Below are positions 45,023-54,403 of a DNA stretch of 64,000 nucleotides, piece by piece. The number at the start of each line of letters is the position of its first letter. The stretch's first letter is position 1. The position numbers and the translations under genes were made by a program. Origin of the DNA: Chloroflexota bacterium. Its GTDB lineage: Bacteria; Chloroflexota; Dehalococcoidia; Tepidiformales; Tepidiformaceae. The notes under the pieces were generated by a model. It had not been told where the DNA came from, did no database searches, and saw only the letters and a program-made list of their open reading frames with translations. The stretch lies in assembly GCA_026710655.1 (NCBI GenBank), contig JAPOQN010000028.1:24790-88789 (forward strand), given 5' to 3'.

Positions 45023-46258
45023 TCAGGCGGCGCGGCCGGAGCGCTGGTGCTGAGGCGAAGGCTTCCGCGAACGCACATGCTTTGCGAGGGTGGCGATGGA
45101 CGTCCGCAAATCTTCGATCTCGCCCGACAGGTCAACCGCGATGACCTCCAGCAACTTCCCCGCATGGCGCACGCGGCGCTTGCGCGGTTCGGCTTCCCCC
45201 TTCGCGTAGATCAGCGTCGCCCCCGGTAGGTCGACCGCCGTGGCGTAGGCGAGCGCCTGGTAGAGGTCGGCGTTGGTGGCGCGGTTGTTTTCGGTGCGCT
45301 TGTACTTGGCGTCGCCGACGAACACGCAGTCGCCACCCTCCCACCACGAGAGGTCGGGCCCGAGCGAAATGTCCCCGCCTTCGTCGAGTGTAGGCATCCT
45401 CCCGCGGAGGCCGGTGTCCGCGGGAAAGGCGTGCCCGTCCAGGCCCAGTTCCTCCCGCAGCGCGCGCGTCACGAACTCCTGGAACACGACATTCATGTCG
45501 ATGAGGAAGCCAGAAGCGCGCACGCCCCCACGTTCCGACTCGAAGGTGGCGTGACGCAGGATGAGCCGCGAAAGCTCCACGACCTCGCGGTAGTGCGCGT
45601 TGAGCCGGTCGAACTCGACGGATGGCACGTCGCTGGGTCGGAACGCGACCAGCGAGACGTTCGCGAGCGTCGCGTCAATCCAGCGCAAGCCGTCGCGCGA
45701 CTCCCGGTCGGCGATGCGCATCGCGCCGAGCCGCGCACCTGCCGCCTTCACCAACTGGTTTGCGAGAATGTCGTCCGTGAAGTCGTCATAACGCACTTCG
45801 ACCGGCAGGGGCACGTCGAACCGCCGCCGGACTTGCTCCGCGAACGCGATCCGACCCCGCACCGTGTACAGCGCCTCCTCCTCCGTCTGGTAGCCATGCA
45901 GTAGTCCGCGCCCGAACGCCCGCTGCGCCGCGCGGACGAACGCGGGGGCCAGCGCGGCGACCAGATCGGGCGCCTCCGCGAACGCGAACGGGTCATTGCG
46001 CAGCTTGAACGCGCCCATCGCGTACGACGCCAGGTAGAGCACGCGCGAGACTTCCAGCTTGGGCCGGATGATGACCGAGAGCCTGCCCATGTCCAGCGCC
46101 CCCACGGTGGAGCCGGGCGTCAGATGGTAGGCGTCCTCTTCGCCTTCGGCCGGCTCGATGGTGACGGACGGTACGGCCGCCTTGAGTGCATCGCGCTCCG
46201 CGACGGAGAGATGCTCCGGCCCGCTGCGTTTGTACTCTTTGAGGTTAATCGGTCGCAT
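45023..46258 (-). CDS. mcrC: McrC nuclease subunit of a type IV restriction system
   Basis: 411 residues from the ATG at 46258. The N-terminal region binds the McrB ring. The C-terminal PD-(D/E)xK nuclease is visible as SLGPDLSWWEG...CVFVGDAKYKR (D-A-K core near 315) followed by ADLYQALAYATAVDLPGATLIYAKGE. McrBC cuts DNA containing modified cytosines and so acts on modified phage DNA. The start lies 14 bp inside the end of mcrB. Composition is less G+C-rich than the surrounding core genes. Confidence 0.88.
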   Translation of the reverse strand: MRPINLKEYKRSGPEHLSVAERDALKAAVPSVTIEPAEGEEDAYHLTPGSTVGALDMGRLSVIIRPKLEVSRVLYLASYAMGAFKLRNDPFAFAEAPDLVAALAPAFVRAAQRAFGRGLLHGYQTEEEALYTVRGRIAFAEQVRRRFDVPLPVEVRYDDFTDDILANQLVKAAGARLGAMRIADRESRDGLRWIDATLANVSLVAFRPSDVPSVEFDRLNAHYREVVELSRLILRHATFESERGGVRASGFLIDMNVVFQEFVTRALREELGLDGHAFPADTGLRGRMPTLDEGGDISLGPDLSWWEGGDCVFVGDAKYKRTENNRATNADLYQALAYATAVDLPGATLIYAKGEAEPRKRRVRHAGKLLEVIAVDLSGEIEDLRTSIATLAKHVRSRKPSPQHQRSGRAA

Positions 46259-48641
46259 CGCCGGAGCCGGGCTCGTCCTCCTGCTCGCCGGTGGCATCGT
46301 CACCGGCGTCTGGGCCTTCGCCCGCTGCTTCCCCCCGCAACGTGTCAAGGACGAACTCCGCGAGGCGCTCGTGCTGCCCGTACAACTGCTCCTCGATGTA
46401 CGGCAGCACGTCGTGCTCCCAGATGCGCCCGACGCGCTCCTCGTCAAGGTCGTCCTTCATGAAGTAGCTCGGGCCGATCGCCGCCTCGCGGTTGTCCAGC
46501 TTTGTATTGGCGAGATCGACAACCCTGGCGAGCCACGGCAGGTCGATCTCCTTCCTCTCCAGCCAGCGCCCCAGCAGCCCCTCGACGGGCGCCTTCCCGG
46601 GATGGAACTCGACGAACGAGAAGCGCCGCCGCAGCGCCAGGTCCACCAGCGCGATCGAGCGGTCCGCCGTGTTCATCGTCCCGATGATGTAGAGGTTCTC
46701 GGGCAGCGAGAAGTCCTCGTCTTCCTCCTTCGCGTACTGGAGGCGCATCCGCTGGTCGCGGTACTCCAGCAGGAAATAGAGCTCGCCGAAAACCTTGGCG
46801 AGATTGCCCCGGTTGATCTCGTCGATGATCAAGTAGTGATTCGCAGCGGAGTTCCGTGCCTCGTTGGCCGCCTGGACCAGCGGCCCGTCCCGAAGCTCGA
46901 ACCCGGCCTGCCCGTCCTTGAGCGTCGGGCGATAACCCTGCACGAAGTCCTCGTAGGCGTAGGACGGGTGGAACTGGACCAGCCGCACGCGCTCGTCCGC
47001 CCCCGCCAGCGCCCGTGCCAGTTCTCGCGCGACGTACGTCTTCCCCGTCCCCGGCGGCCCCTGGAAGATGACCTGCCGCTTCTCGTCCAACAGCCGCTTG
47101 ATGTTGCGCAAGTAGCTGACGTCGTACAGAAGCTCGTCGGCGAGCGTTTCCAGGGAGAGTGGAGACGGCTTGTTATCGGGGTCCGTCAAGAATGCCCGCA
47201 CGCGGTCATCCAGCCTCTGAACTGTCCAGCGGACGAACGCGCCGGTTATGGCGTTGCTGACTCGCTCAGGGGGGACGTTCTGCCCTTCTGGCACTAACGA
47301 CTGAAGCCGCTCGACGCCTAGTGCCACGCCAATTTGCTCATGCGGGACACTCTGGGCCAGCCAGCGCACGTCCATCGAGTGCGAGTGGCCGGACGGGTTC
47401 TCGTCAAACCGATACGGTCCCGTGATCTCGCCGATATGCACCTGTCGGCCGGGGAGCGGCACCACAACCAGATCCCCAACGGCCATCTCATGGGCGAACT
47501 GCCACAACTGTGTCCCGGCAGACCTCGGGTGCGCTGAGGTGTCCGCCGAGCCTCCCTCCTCCGTGAGCAGGCCATTGAACTCTTCGCGGGAGCTGACCGC
47601 CCCGACATCGCTGTGCCACTGGAAGCCGATGTCGATCTGGTTCAGTTCAAGGAACCTGGGTGCGCCATCCGCATCAGTCCCCGCCCGGACTTGCCACAGC
47701 GCAGGATCATCGGGCTCGGCGCCCTGCATCATCCACACCACCGACTGGGCTTCGAGGCGGTCCGAGGGTCGGTCACATCCCAGCCATGCGGTCCTCGCAA
47801 CGATCGCATCAAGAAACGCCAGGGCGTGGTTGTACGTCTCCGCTTCGTCGGCTTCTTCGGGCGGCCGGTCGTAGCCAGTCGCGTCATAGGCAGCGTCGAA
47901 TTTCCTGACCGCATAGGGTGGGTATTCGGGGCCTAACGCCATAAGCAGCGCCGCCACTACCCGCAGCCGCGTGCCCTTGCCGCTCGGGAGCACGCCGTCG
48001 GGAAGCGACGCGATGAAGCCTCGAATTCGATCCGCCGGCGCCACATCCCCATCAATCCACAGTGCCTCAAGCGCATCCCCCGCGCGCTTGGGCTCCGCGT
48101 CGAACCACTTGACCAGCGTATCGCGCGCCTGCCACTGGATGGGACTACCCGTCTGCGGGAACGCTTTTCTGACCAGCGTAGGCCAGGTACCGTCGCGGCT
48201 GCGCACCGCGACGCGTGCCTCCCCAAGGCTGCTGATGATCTCCCGCTTGTACTCCATCTCCTCACGATCGAGCCGTCCCGACTCGACGTGCGCCTGTGCC
48301 CGCCTGATGTAGTCGCTCAGCGGGTCATCGTCCCACTCCTGGTTGATGCTGATCGGCTGCGAAGAGCGGTCCTCGCGCACGTCGCTCTTCGCAGCCGGAG
48401 AGCCCGAACGCCGCCTGCCGTAGCTGGGCTGGCCTGGGTGATGCTTGCCGCTGGACGTCAACTTAAGGGCTTCCAGTTCCGCCTGCTCAACTCTGAGGAT
48501 ATCCGCAGCAATCGGCAACGCTTCTTCTGCTTCTCTCTGCGTCTTGTACTTGGTTGCGTACTTCCTGCCGACAGGAGTCGGCCCTCCGTCAAAGTAGGCG
48601 TTCCAAACGTTCTTCCTCTGAATAACCCAAGGCACGGGCAT
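46245..48641 (-). CDS. mcrB: McrB-like AAA+ GTPase with a PUA/EVE-like reader region
   Basis: 798 residues from the ATG at 48641, with AGGAG 12 bases upstream. The C-terminal third is the McrB motor: Walker A GPPGTGKT (about 527), Walker B LIIDEINRGNLAKVFGELYFLLE (about 599) and the GTPase signature MNTADRS (about 654). About residues 380-450 (AVGDLVVVPLPGRQVHIGEITGPYRF...VRWL) look like a PUA/EVE-type modified-base reader. The first 130 residues are charged, with a small basic N-terminal domain that may bind DNA. Coupled to mcrC by overlap. Confidence 0.9.
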   Translation of the reverse strand: MPVPWVIQRKNVWNAYFDGGPTPVGRKYATKYKTQREAEEALPIAADILRVEQAELEALKLTSSGKHHPGQPSYGRRRSGSPAAKSDVREDRSSQPISINQEWDDDPLSDYIRRAQAHVESGRLDREEMEYKREIISSLGEARVAVRSRDGTWPTLVRKAFPQTGSPIQWQARDTLVKWFDAEPKRAGDALEALWIDGDVAPADRIRGFIASLPDGVLPSGKGTRLRVVAALLMALGPEYPPYAVRKFDAAYDATGYDRPPEEADEAETYNHALAFLDAIVARTAWLGCDRPSDRLEAQSVVWMMQGAEPDDPALWQVRAGTDADGAPRFLELNQIDIGFQWHSDVGAVSSREEFNGLLTEEGGSADTSAHPRSAGTQLWQFAHEMAVGDLVVVPLPGRQVHIGEITGPYRFDENPSGHSHSMDVRWLAQSVPHEQIGVALGVERLQSLVPEGQNVPPERVSNAITGAFVRWTVQRLDDRVRAFLTDPDNKPSPLSLETLADELLYDVSYLRNIKRLLDEKRQVIFQGPPGTGKTYVARELARALAGADERVRLVQFHPSYAYEDFVQGYRPTLKDGQAGFELRDGPLVQAANEARNSAANHYLIIDEINRGNLAKVFGELYFLLEYRDQRMRLQYAKEEDEDFSLPENLYIIGTMNTADRSIALVDLALRRRFSFVEFHPGKAPVEGLLGRWLERKEIDLPWLARVVDLANTKLDNREAAIGPSYFMKDDLDEERVGRIWEHDVLPYIEEQLYGQHERLAEFVLDTLRGEAAGEGPDAGDDATGEQEDEPGSGDATD

Positions 48642-48664
48642 TGCTCTAATCTCCTTCCACAGTG

Positions 48665-49492
48665 CTAACCCATCCGCCCCAGCAGCGACCCGTACTCCCG
48701 CAGACCCAGCGGCCGCACTACCCTGCCCATCCCCGACCAGTACTCCCAGCGCCAGTTTCCCGTCGCGCGCGGCTGGCCCGCGGGCTCGACCAGCGGCGCG
48801 GCCTTGCTCGCCAGCATCAGGTGGTAGTGCTCGCTCAGCGGCAGCGACTCGTTCACCAGCCCGATCCAGTAGCGCAGCTCCCCGCCGTCCGGCGAGAACG
48901 TCGTTCCCAGGTAGCGGTAGCGACCCTGTACTGGCGGCGACGAGCTGTTCTCGTAGCGCACCCCGTTCCCGAAGCGCTCGCGCAGCGCCGCCCCGCCCAG
49001 CGCGTAGAGCCGGTTCGTGTGGAGTGCGTCGTCCAGACCCACCGCCTCCAGCCCGAGGACGTCCCGTTGTACGAACTCGGCGAACTCGCGCGCGAGCCGG
49101 TCCGGGTCGTTCGCCAGCGCGTCGGCAATCGCGTCCCAACTGATGGCGCCCGGCTCCTTCCCGTCGAACCCCACCCGCAGGCGCGCCGCCTCCCCGCCCG
49201 CGTCTGGTCGCTCGACCGCCTCCCCCGGCGCCACCTCCACCTCCACCAGTGCCTCCCGCCCGTCGCCGAATGTGACGCCAAGGTCCGCCAACGGCACATC
49301 GGGGCCGGGCTGCACCGACACGTCCGCCACCGCCCCCTGCGCCCCCGCCGCCTCCGCGAAGAGCGCGCCCAGCCCCTCGCGACCGGTCGCCAGCAGGTAG
49401 GCGAGGCCGTTGGTGCAATAGTCCTCGAAGGGCGAAGTGCCGGCCCCGGGGCGGTAGGCCGACAGCATTGTGAAAAGGTTCGCGCCGTCCAC
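48665..49492 (-). CDS. unknown protein, possible degenerate PD-(D/E)xK nuclease, upstream of mcrBC
   Basis: 275 residues from the GTG at 49492, or 267 from the ATG at 49468. The opening NLFTMLSAYRPGAGTSPFEDYCTNGLAYLL has the conserved Glu helix that starts many defence-associated PD-(D/E)xK proteins. PLADLGVTFGDGREALVEVEVAPGEAV then supplies a D and an E-x-E strand, although the usual Lys is absent. A C-terminal region (GRYRYLGTTFSPDGGELRYWIGLVNE) is beta-rich. It lies 35 bp after mfd and 23 bp before mcrB on the same strand, so it may be a third component of the restriction locus. Function is an inference. Confidence 0.55.
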   Translation of the reverse strand: MDGANLFTMLSAYRPGAGTSPFEDYCTNGLAYLLATGREGLGALFAEAAGAQGAVADVSVQPGPDVPLADLGVTFGDGREALVEVEVAPGEAVERPDAGGEAARLRVGFDGKEPGAISWDAIADALANDPDRLAREFAEFVQRDVLGLEAVGLDDALHTNRLYALGGAALRERFGNGVRYENSSSPPVQGRYRYLGTTFSPDGGELRYWIGLVNESLPLSEHYHLMLASKAAPLVEPAGQPRATGNWRWEYWSGMGRVVRPLGLREYGSLLGRMG

Positions 49493-49527
49493 GCCCTCAG
49501 TATGGACCGAGACCCCGCGCCGTCCAG

Positions 49528-52500
49528 TCAGGATGCGTCCGCCAGGGCGCGCAGCATCCGCACCAACAGCGGCATCCATTCCGTGCCCGCCTGCTCCCGC
49601 GGAATCCGCACCTGCTCCGGCCCGACCCGCACGCCCGGCACCCCCAGCGCCGCCACCGCCCGCTGGTGGTGGTGTGTCGTCCCCCCTCGAAGGCGCAGGT
49701 GGAAGCTCTCCGGGCTTGTCGAGATGCGCTCCACCCCCGCCAGCCGCCCCACCGCCTTCAGCAGTGCCACCCCCAGAAGGTTCTGCACGAGCGGCGGCGG
49801 CTCTCCGAAACGGTCCCGCAGCTCCTCCTCCATCTCCGCCACGCCCCGGGGCGACTCCAGCTGCGCGACCCGTTCGTAGATCGCCAGCCGTGTCTCCATA
49901 TCCGCGACATAACGCTCCGGGATCGACGCACTCACGGGCAGGTCCACCCGTGGCGCGGGCGGCAGCGAAGGCCCCCCCTCCCCGCCCTCCAGCCCGCCCC
50001 GCAACGACTCCACCGCTTCCCCCACCAGCTTGGAGAACAGGTCGAACCCCACCGCTGCGATGTGCCCGCTCTGCTCTGCCCCCAGCAGGTTCCCCGCCCC
50101 CCGGATCTCGAGGTCGCGCAACGCGATCTGGAACCCGCTCCCCAGCTCCGCCGCCTCGAAGATCGCCGCCAGCCGCTTCTGCGCTGTCTCCGAGATCGCC
50201 CGGTTTCGGTCGTAAAGGAAGTAGGCGAACGCGCGGTTCGCCGAGCGGCCCACCCGTCCCCGCAGCTGGTAGAGCTGCGCAAGCCCGAACTGGTTCGCGT
50301 TGTTGATGATGATCGTGTTCACGTTCGGCAGGTCCAGCCCGCTCTCGATGATCGTCGTGCAGAGCAGCACGTCGTACTCGCCCGCCCCGAACTCGACCAT
50401 CACGCGTTCGAGCCGCTCCTCCGGCATCTGCCCGTGCCCGATCGCGACCGCCGCCTCTGGCACGAGCTCCCGCAGCTGCAGCGCCACCCGCTCGATGTTC
50501 TGCACGCGGTTGTGCACGAAGTACACCTGCCCGCCCCGCTCCATCTCGCGCACGATCGCCTCGCGCACGATCTCGTCGTCCCACCCCGTCACGTACGTGC
50601 GGATGGGTAGCCGCTCCTCCGGCGCCGTCGCCACCATCGACGTGTCCCGGATACCAGCCAGCGACATCTGCAGCGTCCGCGGGATCGGCGTCGCCGACAT
50701 CGTCAGCGTGTCCACCTCCGCCCGCATCTGCCGGAAGCGCTCCTTGTGCGCCACGCCGAACCGCTGCTCCTCGTCGATCACCACCAGCCCGAGGTCCTTG
50801 AACGCCACATCCCGCTGCAGCAGCCGGTGCGTCCCGATCGCGATGTCGATGTCCCCCGCCGCGACCCCGTCGACGATCTCGCGCTGTTCGTGGGTGGAAC
50901 GGAAGCGGGACAGCACCGCCGTCTCCACCGGGAAACCGCTCATCCGCTCCCGGAACGTCTGCCCGTGCTGCTCCGCCAGCACCGTCGTCGGTACAAGCAC
51001 CGCCACCTGCCGGCCCGCCATCACCGCCTTGAACGCCGCCCGCACGGCCACCTCTGTCTTGCCGTAGCCCACGTCCCCCGCGATCAGCCGGTCCATGGGT
51101 TTGTTCGACTCCATGTCCGCCTTGACGTCCGTGATCGCCTGCATCTGGTCCGGCGTCTCCACGAAGGGGAATGCGCCCTCCATCTCGATCTGCCAGGGCC
51201 CGTCCTCGGGGCAGGCGTCCCCCCGCGCCACCGCCCGCCGTGCGTACAGGTCGAGCAGTTCCTGCGCGATCTCCGCCACCGCTCGCCGCACGCGACGCTT
51301 CGTGTTGGCCCACTCCTGCGAACCCAGCCGCGTCAGCGACGGCGGCCGGTCGCTCGGCCCCACGTAGGCGCTCACCGCATCGAGTTGGTCCGTCGGAACG
51401 AACAGCCGGTCGCCCTCCGCGTACTCGAGTTCCAGGTACTCCCGCTCGACCCCGTCCGTCGTCCGCCGCGTCAGCCCCGCGAAGCGCGCGATCCCGTGGT
51501 CGATGTGTACAACCGAGTCGCCCGGCTGCAGCGTCGTCAGGATGTTCGGCGTGATGCCCCGCCGGCGACGCTGTGGCCGCCGCGTCCGCCGCAACCCGAA
51601 CACCTCTTCGTCGCTGATCAGGGCGAACGTCTCCCCCAGAAGGAAGCCGCCGCTTGCCGTTGCCGGCACGATCGCGATCGTCCCCGGCTGCGGCGTCTCG
51701 TCGAGCGTGCGCAGCAGACGCGGCTCGACCCCCTCCTCCTCCATCAGGTCGGCCAGGCGAAGCGCCTGTTGCGAGGCCAGCACGACCCCTCGCCCCTCCT
51801 CCGCCCACGCCTCCGCCTGGCGCACCACCTCCCGGATGCGCCCCCCGAACGCCGGTGGCGTCGCGAACGGCAGCCGCTCCGCCCCCAGCTCCTCCGCCCC
51901 GAACCGCCCCAGCTCCACCCGCGCCCCGTGCCCGTCCAGCAACGCCTCCACGGCTTCGGGCTCGAGCCCGAGGTCCGGCAACCCTTCCGGGATCTCCCCC
52001 CGCCGCTCCAGCGCCCCCCGCGCCTCCTCCTGGTGACGCACGTGCAGCGCCAGCGCCTCCACCCCCTCCTCCCGCTCGTCGACCACCACCAGGCTCTCCG
52101 GACTGACGTAGTCGAAAACCGTCGCGCGATTCAGCAGCGGCTCGAAGTATCCGGGGAAGCGGCTTCGCTCCCCGCCCGCCAGCAGCTCCAGCTCCTGCGC
52201 GATCGCCTCCGCCGCCTCCCCCCCGACCTCGATCGCGTCGCGAACCTCGCGCGCTCGTGCCTGCGCTTCCGGGGTGTGGCTCGCCAGCGGCGGCAGCATG
52301 GTCGACTGCACCCGCTCGATGCTCCGCTGCGTCTCCAGGTCGATTCGCCGGATGCTCTCGACCTCATCCCCGAAGAACTCAATCCGCAGCGGCTCCTCCG
52401 CCCCTGCCGGGAACACGTCGAGGATGCCCCCCCGCCTCGCCGCCCCCCCCGGTTCGTCCGCGAGCGGCTCGAAGCGGTATCCCGCCCCCTCCAGCGCCCG

Positions 52501-52950
52501 CTGCAGCGCTTCCGGCGCGAGCGTCGCCCCTGCCCGCACCTCCGTCCCCGCTCCCTCCACCTCTGGCCCCGCCCGGAACTCCGCCACCGCCGCCCACGAC
52601 GCCACCACCAGCGACCGCTCCCCCGCCCGCAGCTGCCGCAGCGCCCGATCCCGTTCGCCGATCGCGGCGGGATCGGCCTCGGCCAACTCGTACGGAAGCC
52701 GCTCCCCCGCCGGCAGTTGCGCGATCGGCAGGTCGCCCGCGAACAGCGCCAGCTCCTCCACGAGCAGCGACGCCCGCCCCGGCGATGCCGCCAGCACGAG
52801 CGTCGGACCCTCCCGGCCCGCCGCCAGCGCCGCGATCGTCACCGGCTTGGCCGCTTCCGGAGCCCCCAGCGCGGTCGCCTCGCGCACACGCGCCACCTTG
52901 CCGAGGTGCTCCTCGACGATGCTCCGCACGCCCGCCAGCTGACTCGTCAT
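49528..52950 (-). CDS. mfd: transcription-repair coupling factor
   Basis: 1140 residues from the ATG at 52950 (the frame extends upstream into repeats that are not coding). Removes RNA polymerase stalled at lesions and recruits UvrA. Order: UvrB-like region with RGGILDVFPAGAEEPLRIEFFGDEVESIR, the CarD-like RNA-polymerase-interacting domain PGDSVVHIDHGIARFAGL, then the RecG-like motor with GDVGYGKTEVAVRAAF (about 624), VIDEEQRFGV and TMSATPIPRTLQMSL, followed by QLRGRVGRS. The C-terminal autoinhibitory domain follows. Upstream lie a hairpin and a heptanucleotide repeat. Confidence 0.96.
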   Translation of the reverse strand: MTSQLAGVRSIVEEHLGKVARVREATALGAPEAAKPVTIAALAAGREGPTLVLAASPGRASLLVEELALFAGDLPIAQLPAGERLPYELAEADPAAIGERDRALRQLRAGERSLVVASWAAVAEFRAGPEVEGAGTEVRAGATLAPEALQRALEGAGYRFEPLADEPGGAARRGGILDVFPAGAEEPLRIEFFGDEVESIRRIDLETQRSIERVQSTMLPPLASHTPEAQARAREVRDAIEVGGEAAEAIAQELELLAGGERSRFPGYFEPLLNRATVFDYVSPESLVVVDEREEGVEALALHVRHQEEARGALERRGEIPEGLPDLGLEPEAVEALLDGHGARVELGRFGAEELGAERLPFATPPAFGGRIREVVRQAEAWAEEGRGVVLASQQALRLADLMEEEGVEPRLLRTLDETPQPGTIAIVPATASGGFLLGETFALISDEEVFGLRRTRRPQRRRRGITPNILTTLQPGDSVVHIDHGIARFAGLTRRTTDGVEREYLELEYAEGDRLFVPTDQLDAVSAYVGPSDRPPSLTRLGSQEWANTKRRVRRAVAEIAQELLDLYARRAVARGDACPEDGPWQIEMEGAFPFVETPDQMQAITDVKADMESNKPMDRLIAGDVGYGKTEVAVRAAFKAVMAGRQVAVLVPTTVLAEQHGQTFRERMSGFPVETAVLSRFRSTHEQREIVDGVAAGDIDIAIGTHRLLQRDVAFKDLGLVVIDEEQRFGVAHKERFRQMRAEVDTLTMSATPIPRTLQMSLAGIRDTSMVATAPEERLPIRTYVTGWDDEIVREAIVREMERGGQVYFVHNRVQNIERVALQLRELVPEAAVAIGHGQMPEERLERVMVEFGAGEYDVLLCTTIIESGLDLPNVNTIIINNANQFGLAQLYQLRGRVGRSANRAFAYFLYDRNRAISETAQKRLAAIFEAAELGSGFQIALRDLEIRGAGNLLGAEQSGHIAAVGFDLFSKLVGEAVESLRGGLEGGEGGPSLPPAPRVDLPVSASIPERYVADMETRLAIYERVAQLESPRGVAEMEEELRDRFGEPPPLVQNLLGVALLKAVGRLAGVERISTSPESFHLRLRGGTTHHHQRAVAALGVPGVRVGPEQVRIPREQAGTEWMPLLVRMLRALADAS

Positions 52951-52972
52951 CGCTCGCCCCAACGCCGATCGG

Positions 52973-52993
52973 CCCGAGCGCAAAACGCTCGGG
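52973..52993 (-). terminator. hairpin between glcF and mfd
   Basis: An 8-bp perfect stem (CCCGAGCG paired with CGCTCGGG) with a 5-base loop, 23 bases before the mfd start and about 135 bases past glcF. No T run follows. It could end glc transcripts or lie in the mfd leader. Confidence 0.4.
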
Positions 52994-53012
52994 CGTCGCA
53001 ACAGGGTAGCAG

Positions 53013-53138
53013 CGACTAGGGAAGGGTGATTAGTGACTAGTGGCTTGTGGACCGTCTCGGCTGCAGGGGCAGGCGGCGGGTGGTAGCTGGTAACTAGCCA
53101 CCAGTCACCATCCACTAATCACTAGCCACTAACCACCA
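53013..53138. repeat. degenerate heptanucleotide repeat, inverted arrangement
   Basis: Seven-base periodic words fill most of the intergenic gap. At about 53030-53050 they read TAGTGAC, TAGTGGC, TTGTGGA. At about 53080-53138 they read as complements: TGGTAGC, TGGTAAC, TAGCCAC, CAGTCAC, CATCCAC, TAATCAC, TAGCCAC, TAACCAC. The block is far lower in G+C than its surroundings, and its last bases enter the 3' end of glcF. Confidence 0.7.
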
Positions 53139-54403
53139 TCCTGCGCCTCGTCCAGTGCCTCCGCCACGTGCAGGACTCGCGCCTCGATGCCTGCCTCCCG
53201 TACCGCCGCTTCGTACTGCATCTGGCAGCCGGGGTTGGCCGTCACGATGACGTCAGGCCGGTGTTCGCGGAACTGCGCCGCCTTGCGCGCCCGCAGCTCC
53301 CCCGACATCCCCGGCTGGACCAGGCTGTAGATGCCCGCCGCCCCGCAGCACATGTCCGCCCCCTCCGTCTCGACGAGCTCGCACCCCTCGACCGCCCCCA
53401 GCAGCGCCCGCGGCTCCGAGCTGATCCCCTGCGCGTGCGCGAGGTGGCACGCGTCCTGGTACGCGACCCGCCCCCGCAGCCTCCCCGCTGGCAGGTCGCG
53501 CCCCGCCAGGTACTCGCTGAAGTCGACCACCCGCGTGGCCATCACCTCCGCGCGCTCCGCGAACTCGCCGTCCTCGGCCAGCAGTTCGCCGTACTCCTTC
53601 ATCGCCGCGCCGCACCCCGCCGAGTTCACGACGATCGTCTCCGCGCCCGACTCCTCAAGAGCGGCGATGTTCGCCCGCGCCAGTCTCCGCGCCTGCTCGA
53701 GGTCGCCGTCGTGCGCACTCAGCGCCCCGCAGCAGCCCTGCCCCCGCGGCGCGAACACCTTCGCGCCGCTGCGTTCCAGCACGCGCACGCTCGCGCGATG
53801 CACATCCCCGAACAGCTCCCCCATCACGCACCCGGTGAACAACGCCACCTCGCCCTCCCCCGCCCCGTCCCGTGGACGGAACGGCCGTCCCGGGCGCCCG
53901 AGCTGCGCCTCCAGCCGCCCCAGCGGTCCCGTGAACCGCAGCAGGCCCGACGCCCGCACCAGCCCCCGCAGCGGCGATCGCGCGAACCAGCGCACCGGCG
54001 TCAGCATCGCCGCCAGCACGCGCGGTCTCGCGATCACGTTGCGAAGCGCGAAGCGCCGCAGCCGCCGCTCCCACCCCTTGGATGGCGGGGCTGCATCGAG
54101 CTGTGCCCGCGCCCGCTCCATGATGTGCCCGTACGGAACCCCGCTCGGGCAGACCGCCTCGCAGGCGCGGCACTGGAGGCACAGCTCCCAGTGCCCCTGC
54201 ACCGCTTCCGTAATCGGGATACGCTCCTCCGCCACCGCCCGCGCCAGGTGGATGCGCCCCCGCGGCGACTCCACCTCCAGCCCCGTGATCGCGTACGTCG
54301 GGCACGCGTTCACGCACAGCCCGCAGTGGACGCACTTCGCCAGGTCGGCGGTGTCCGGGGCGTCCTCCGCGAGCGGCCAGCCGGTCACGTCAGATCCCCC
54401 CAA
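53129..54403 (-). CDS. glcF: glycolate oxidase iron-sulfur subunit
   Basis: 424 residues. Two ferredoxin-type clusters: CVHCGLCVNACPTY (about 24-37) and CLQCRACEAVCPSG (about 75-88). Two CCG-type domains follow: QGCCGALSAHDG (about 225) and DMCCGAAGIYS (about 355). It passes electrons from the flavin subunits towards the quinone pool. It overlaps glcE by 14 bp and is the last gene of the fur-glcD-glcE-glcF series. Its 3' end runs into a heptanucleotide repeat (tail EALDEAQDGG). Confidence 0.93.
   Translation of the reverse strand: MGGSDVTGWPLAEDAPDTADLAKCVHCGLCVNACPTYAITGLEVESPRGRIHLARAVAEERIPITEAVQGHWELCLQCRACEAVCPSGVPYGHIMERARAQLDAAPPSKGWERRLRRFALRNVIARPRVLAAMLTPVRWFARSPLRGLVRASGLLRFTGPLGRLEAQLGRPGRPFRPRDGAGEGEVALFTGCVMGELFGDVHRASVRVLERSGAKVFAPRGQGCCGALSAHDGDLEQARRLARANIAALEESGAETIVVNSAGCGAAMKEYGELLAEDGEFAERAEVMATRVVDFSEYLAGRDLPAGRLRGRVAYQDACHLAHAQGISSEPRALLGAVEGCELVETEGADMCCGAAGIYSLVQPGMSGELRARKAAQFREHRPDVIVTANPGCQMQYEAAVREAGIEARVLHVAEALDEAQDGG

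Noticed and set aside
52951..53115. Longer mfd N-terminus starting at 53115
   Set aside because: The extra 55 residues are translated from the heptanucleotide repeat and hairpin and are unlike Mfd; the ATG at 52950 fits the family.
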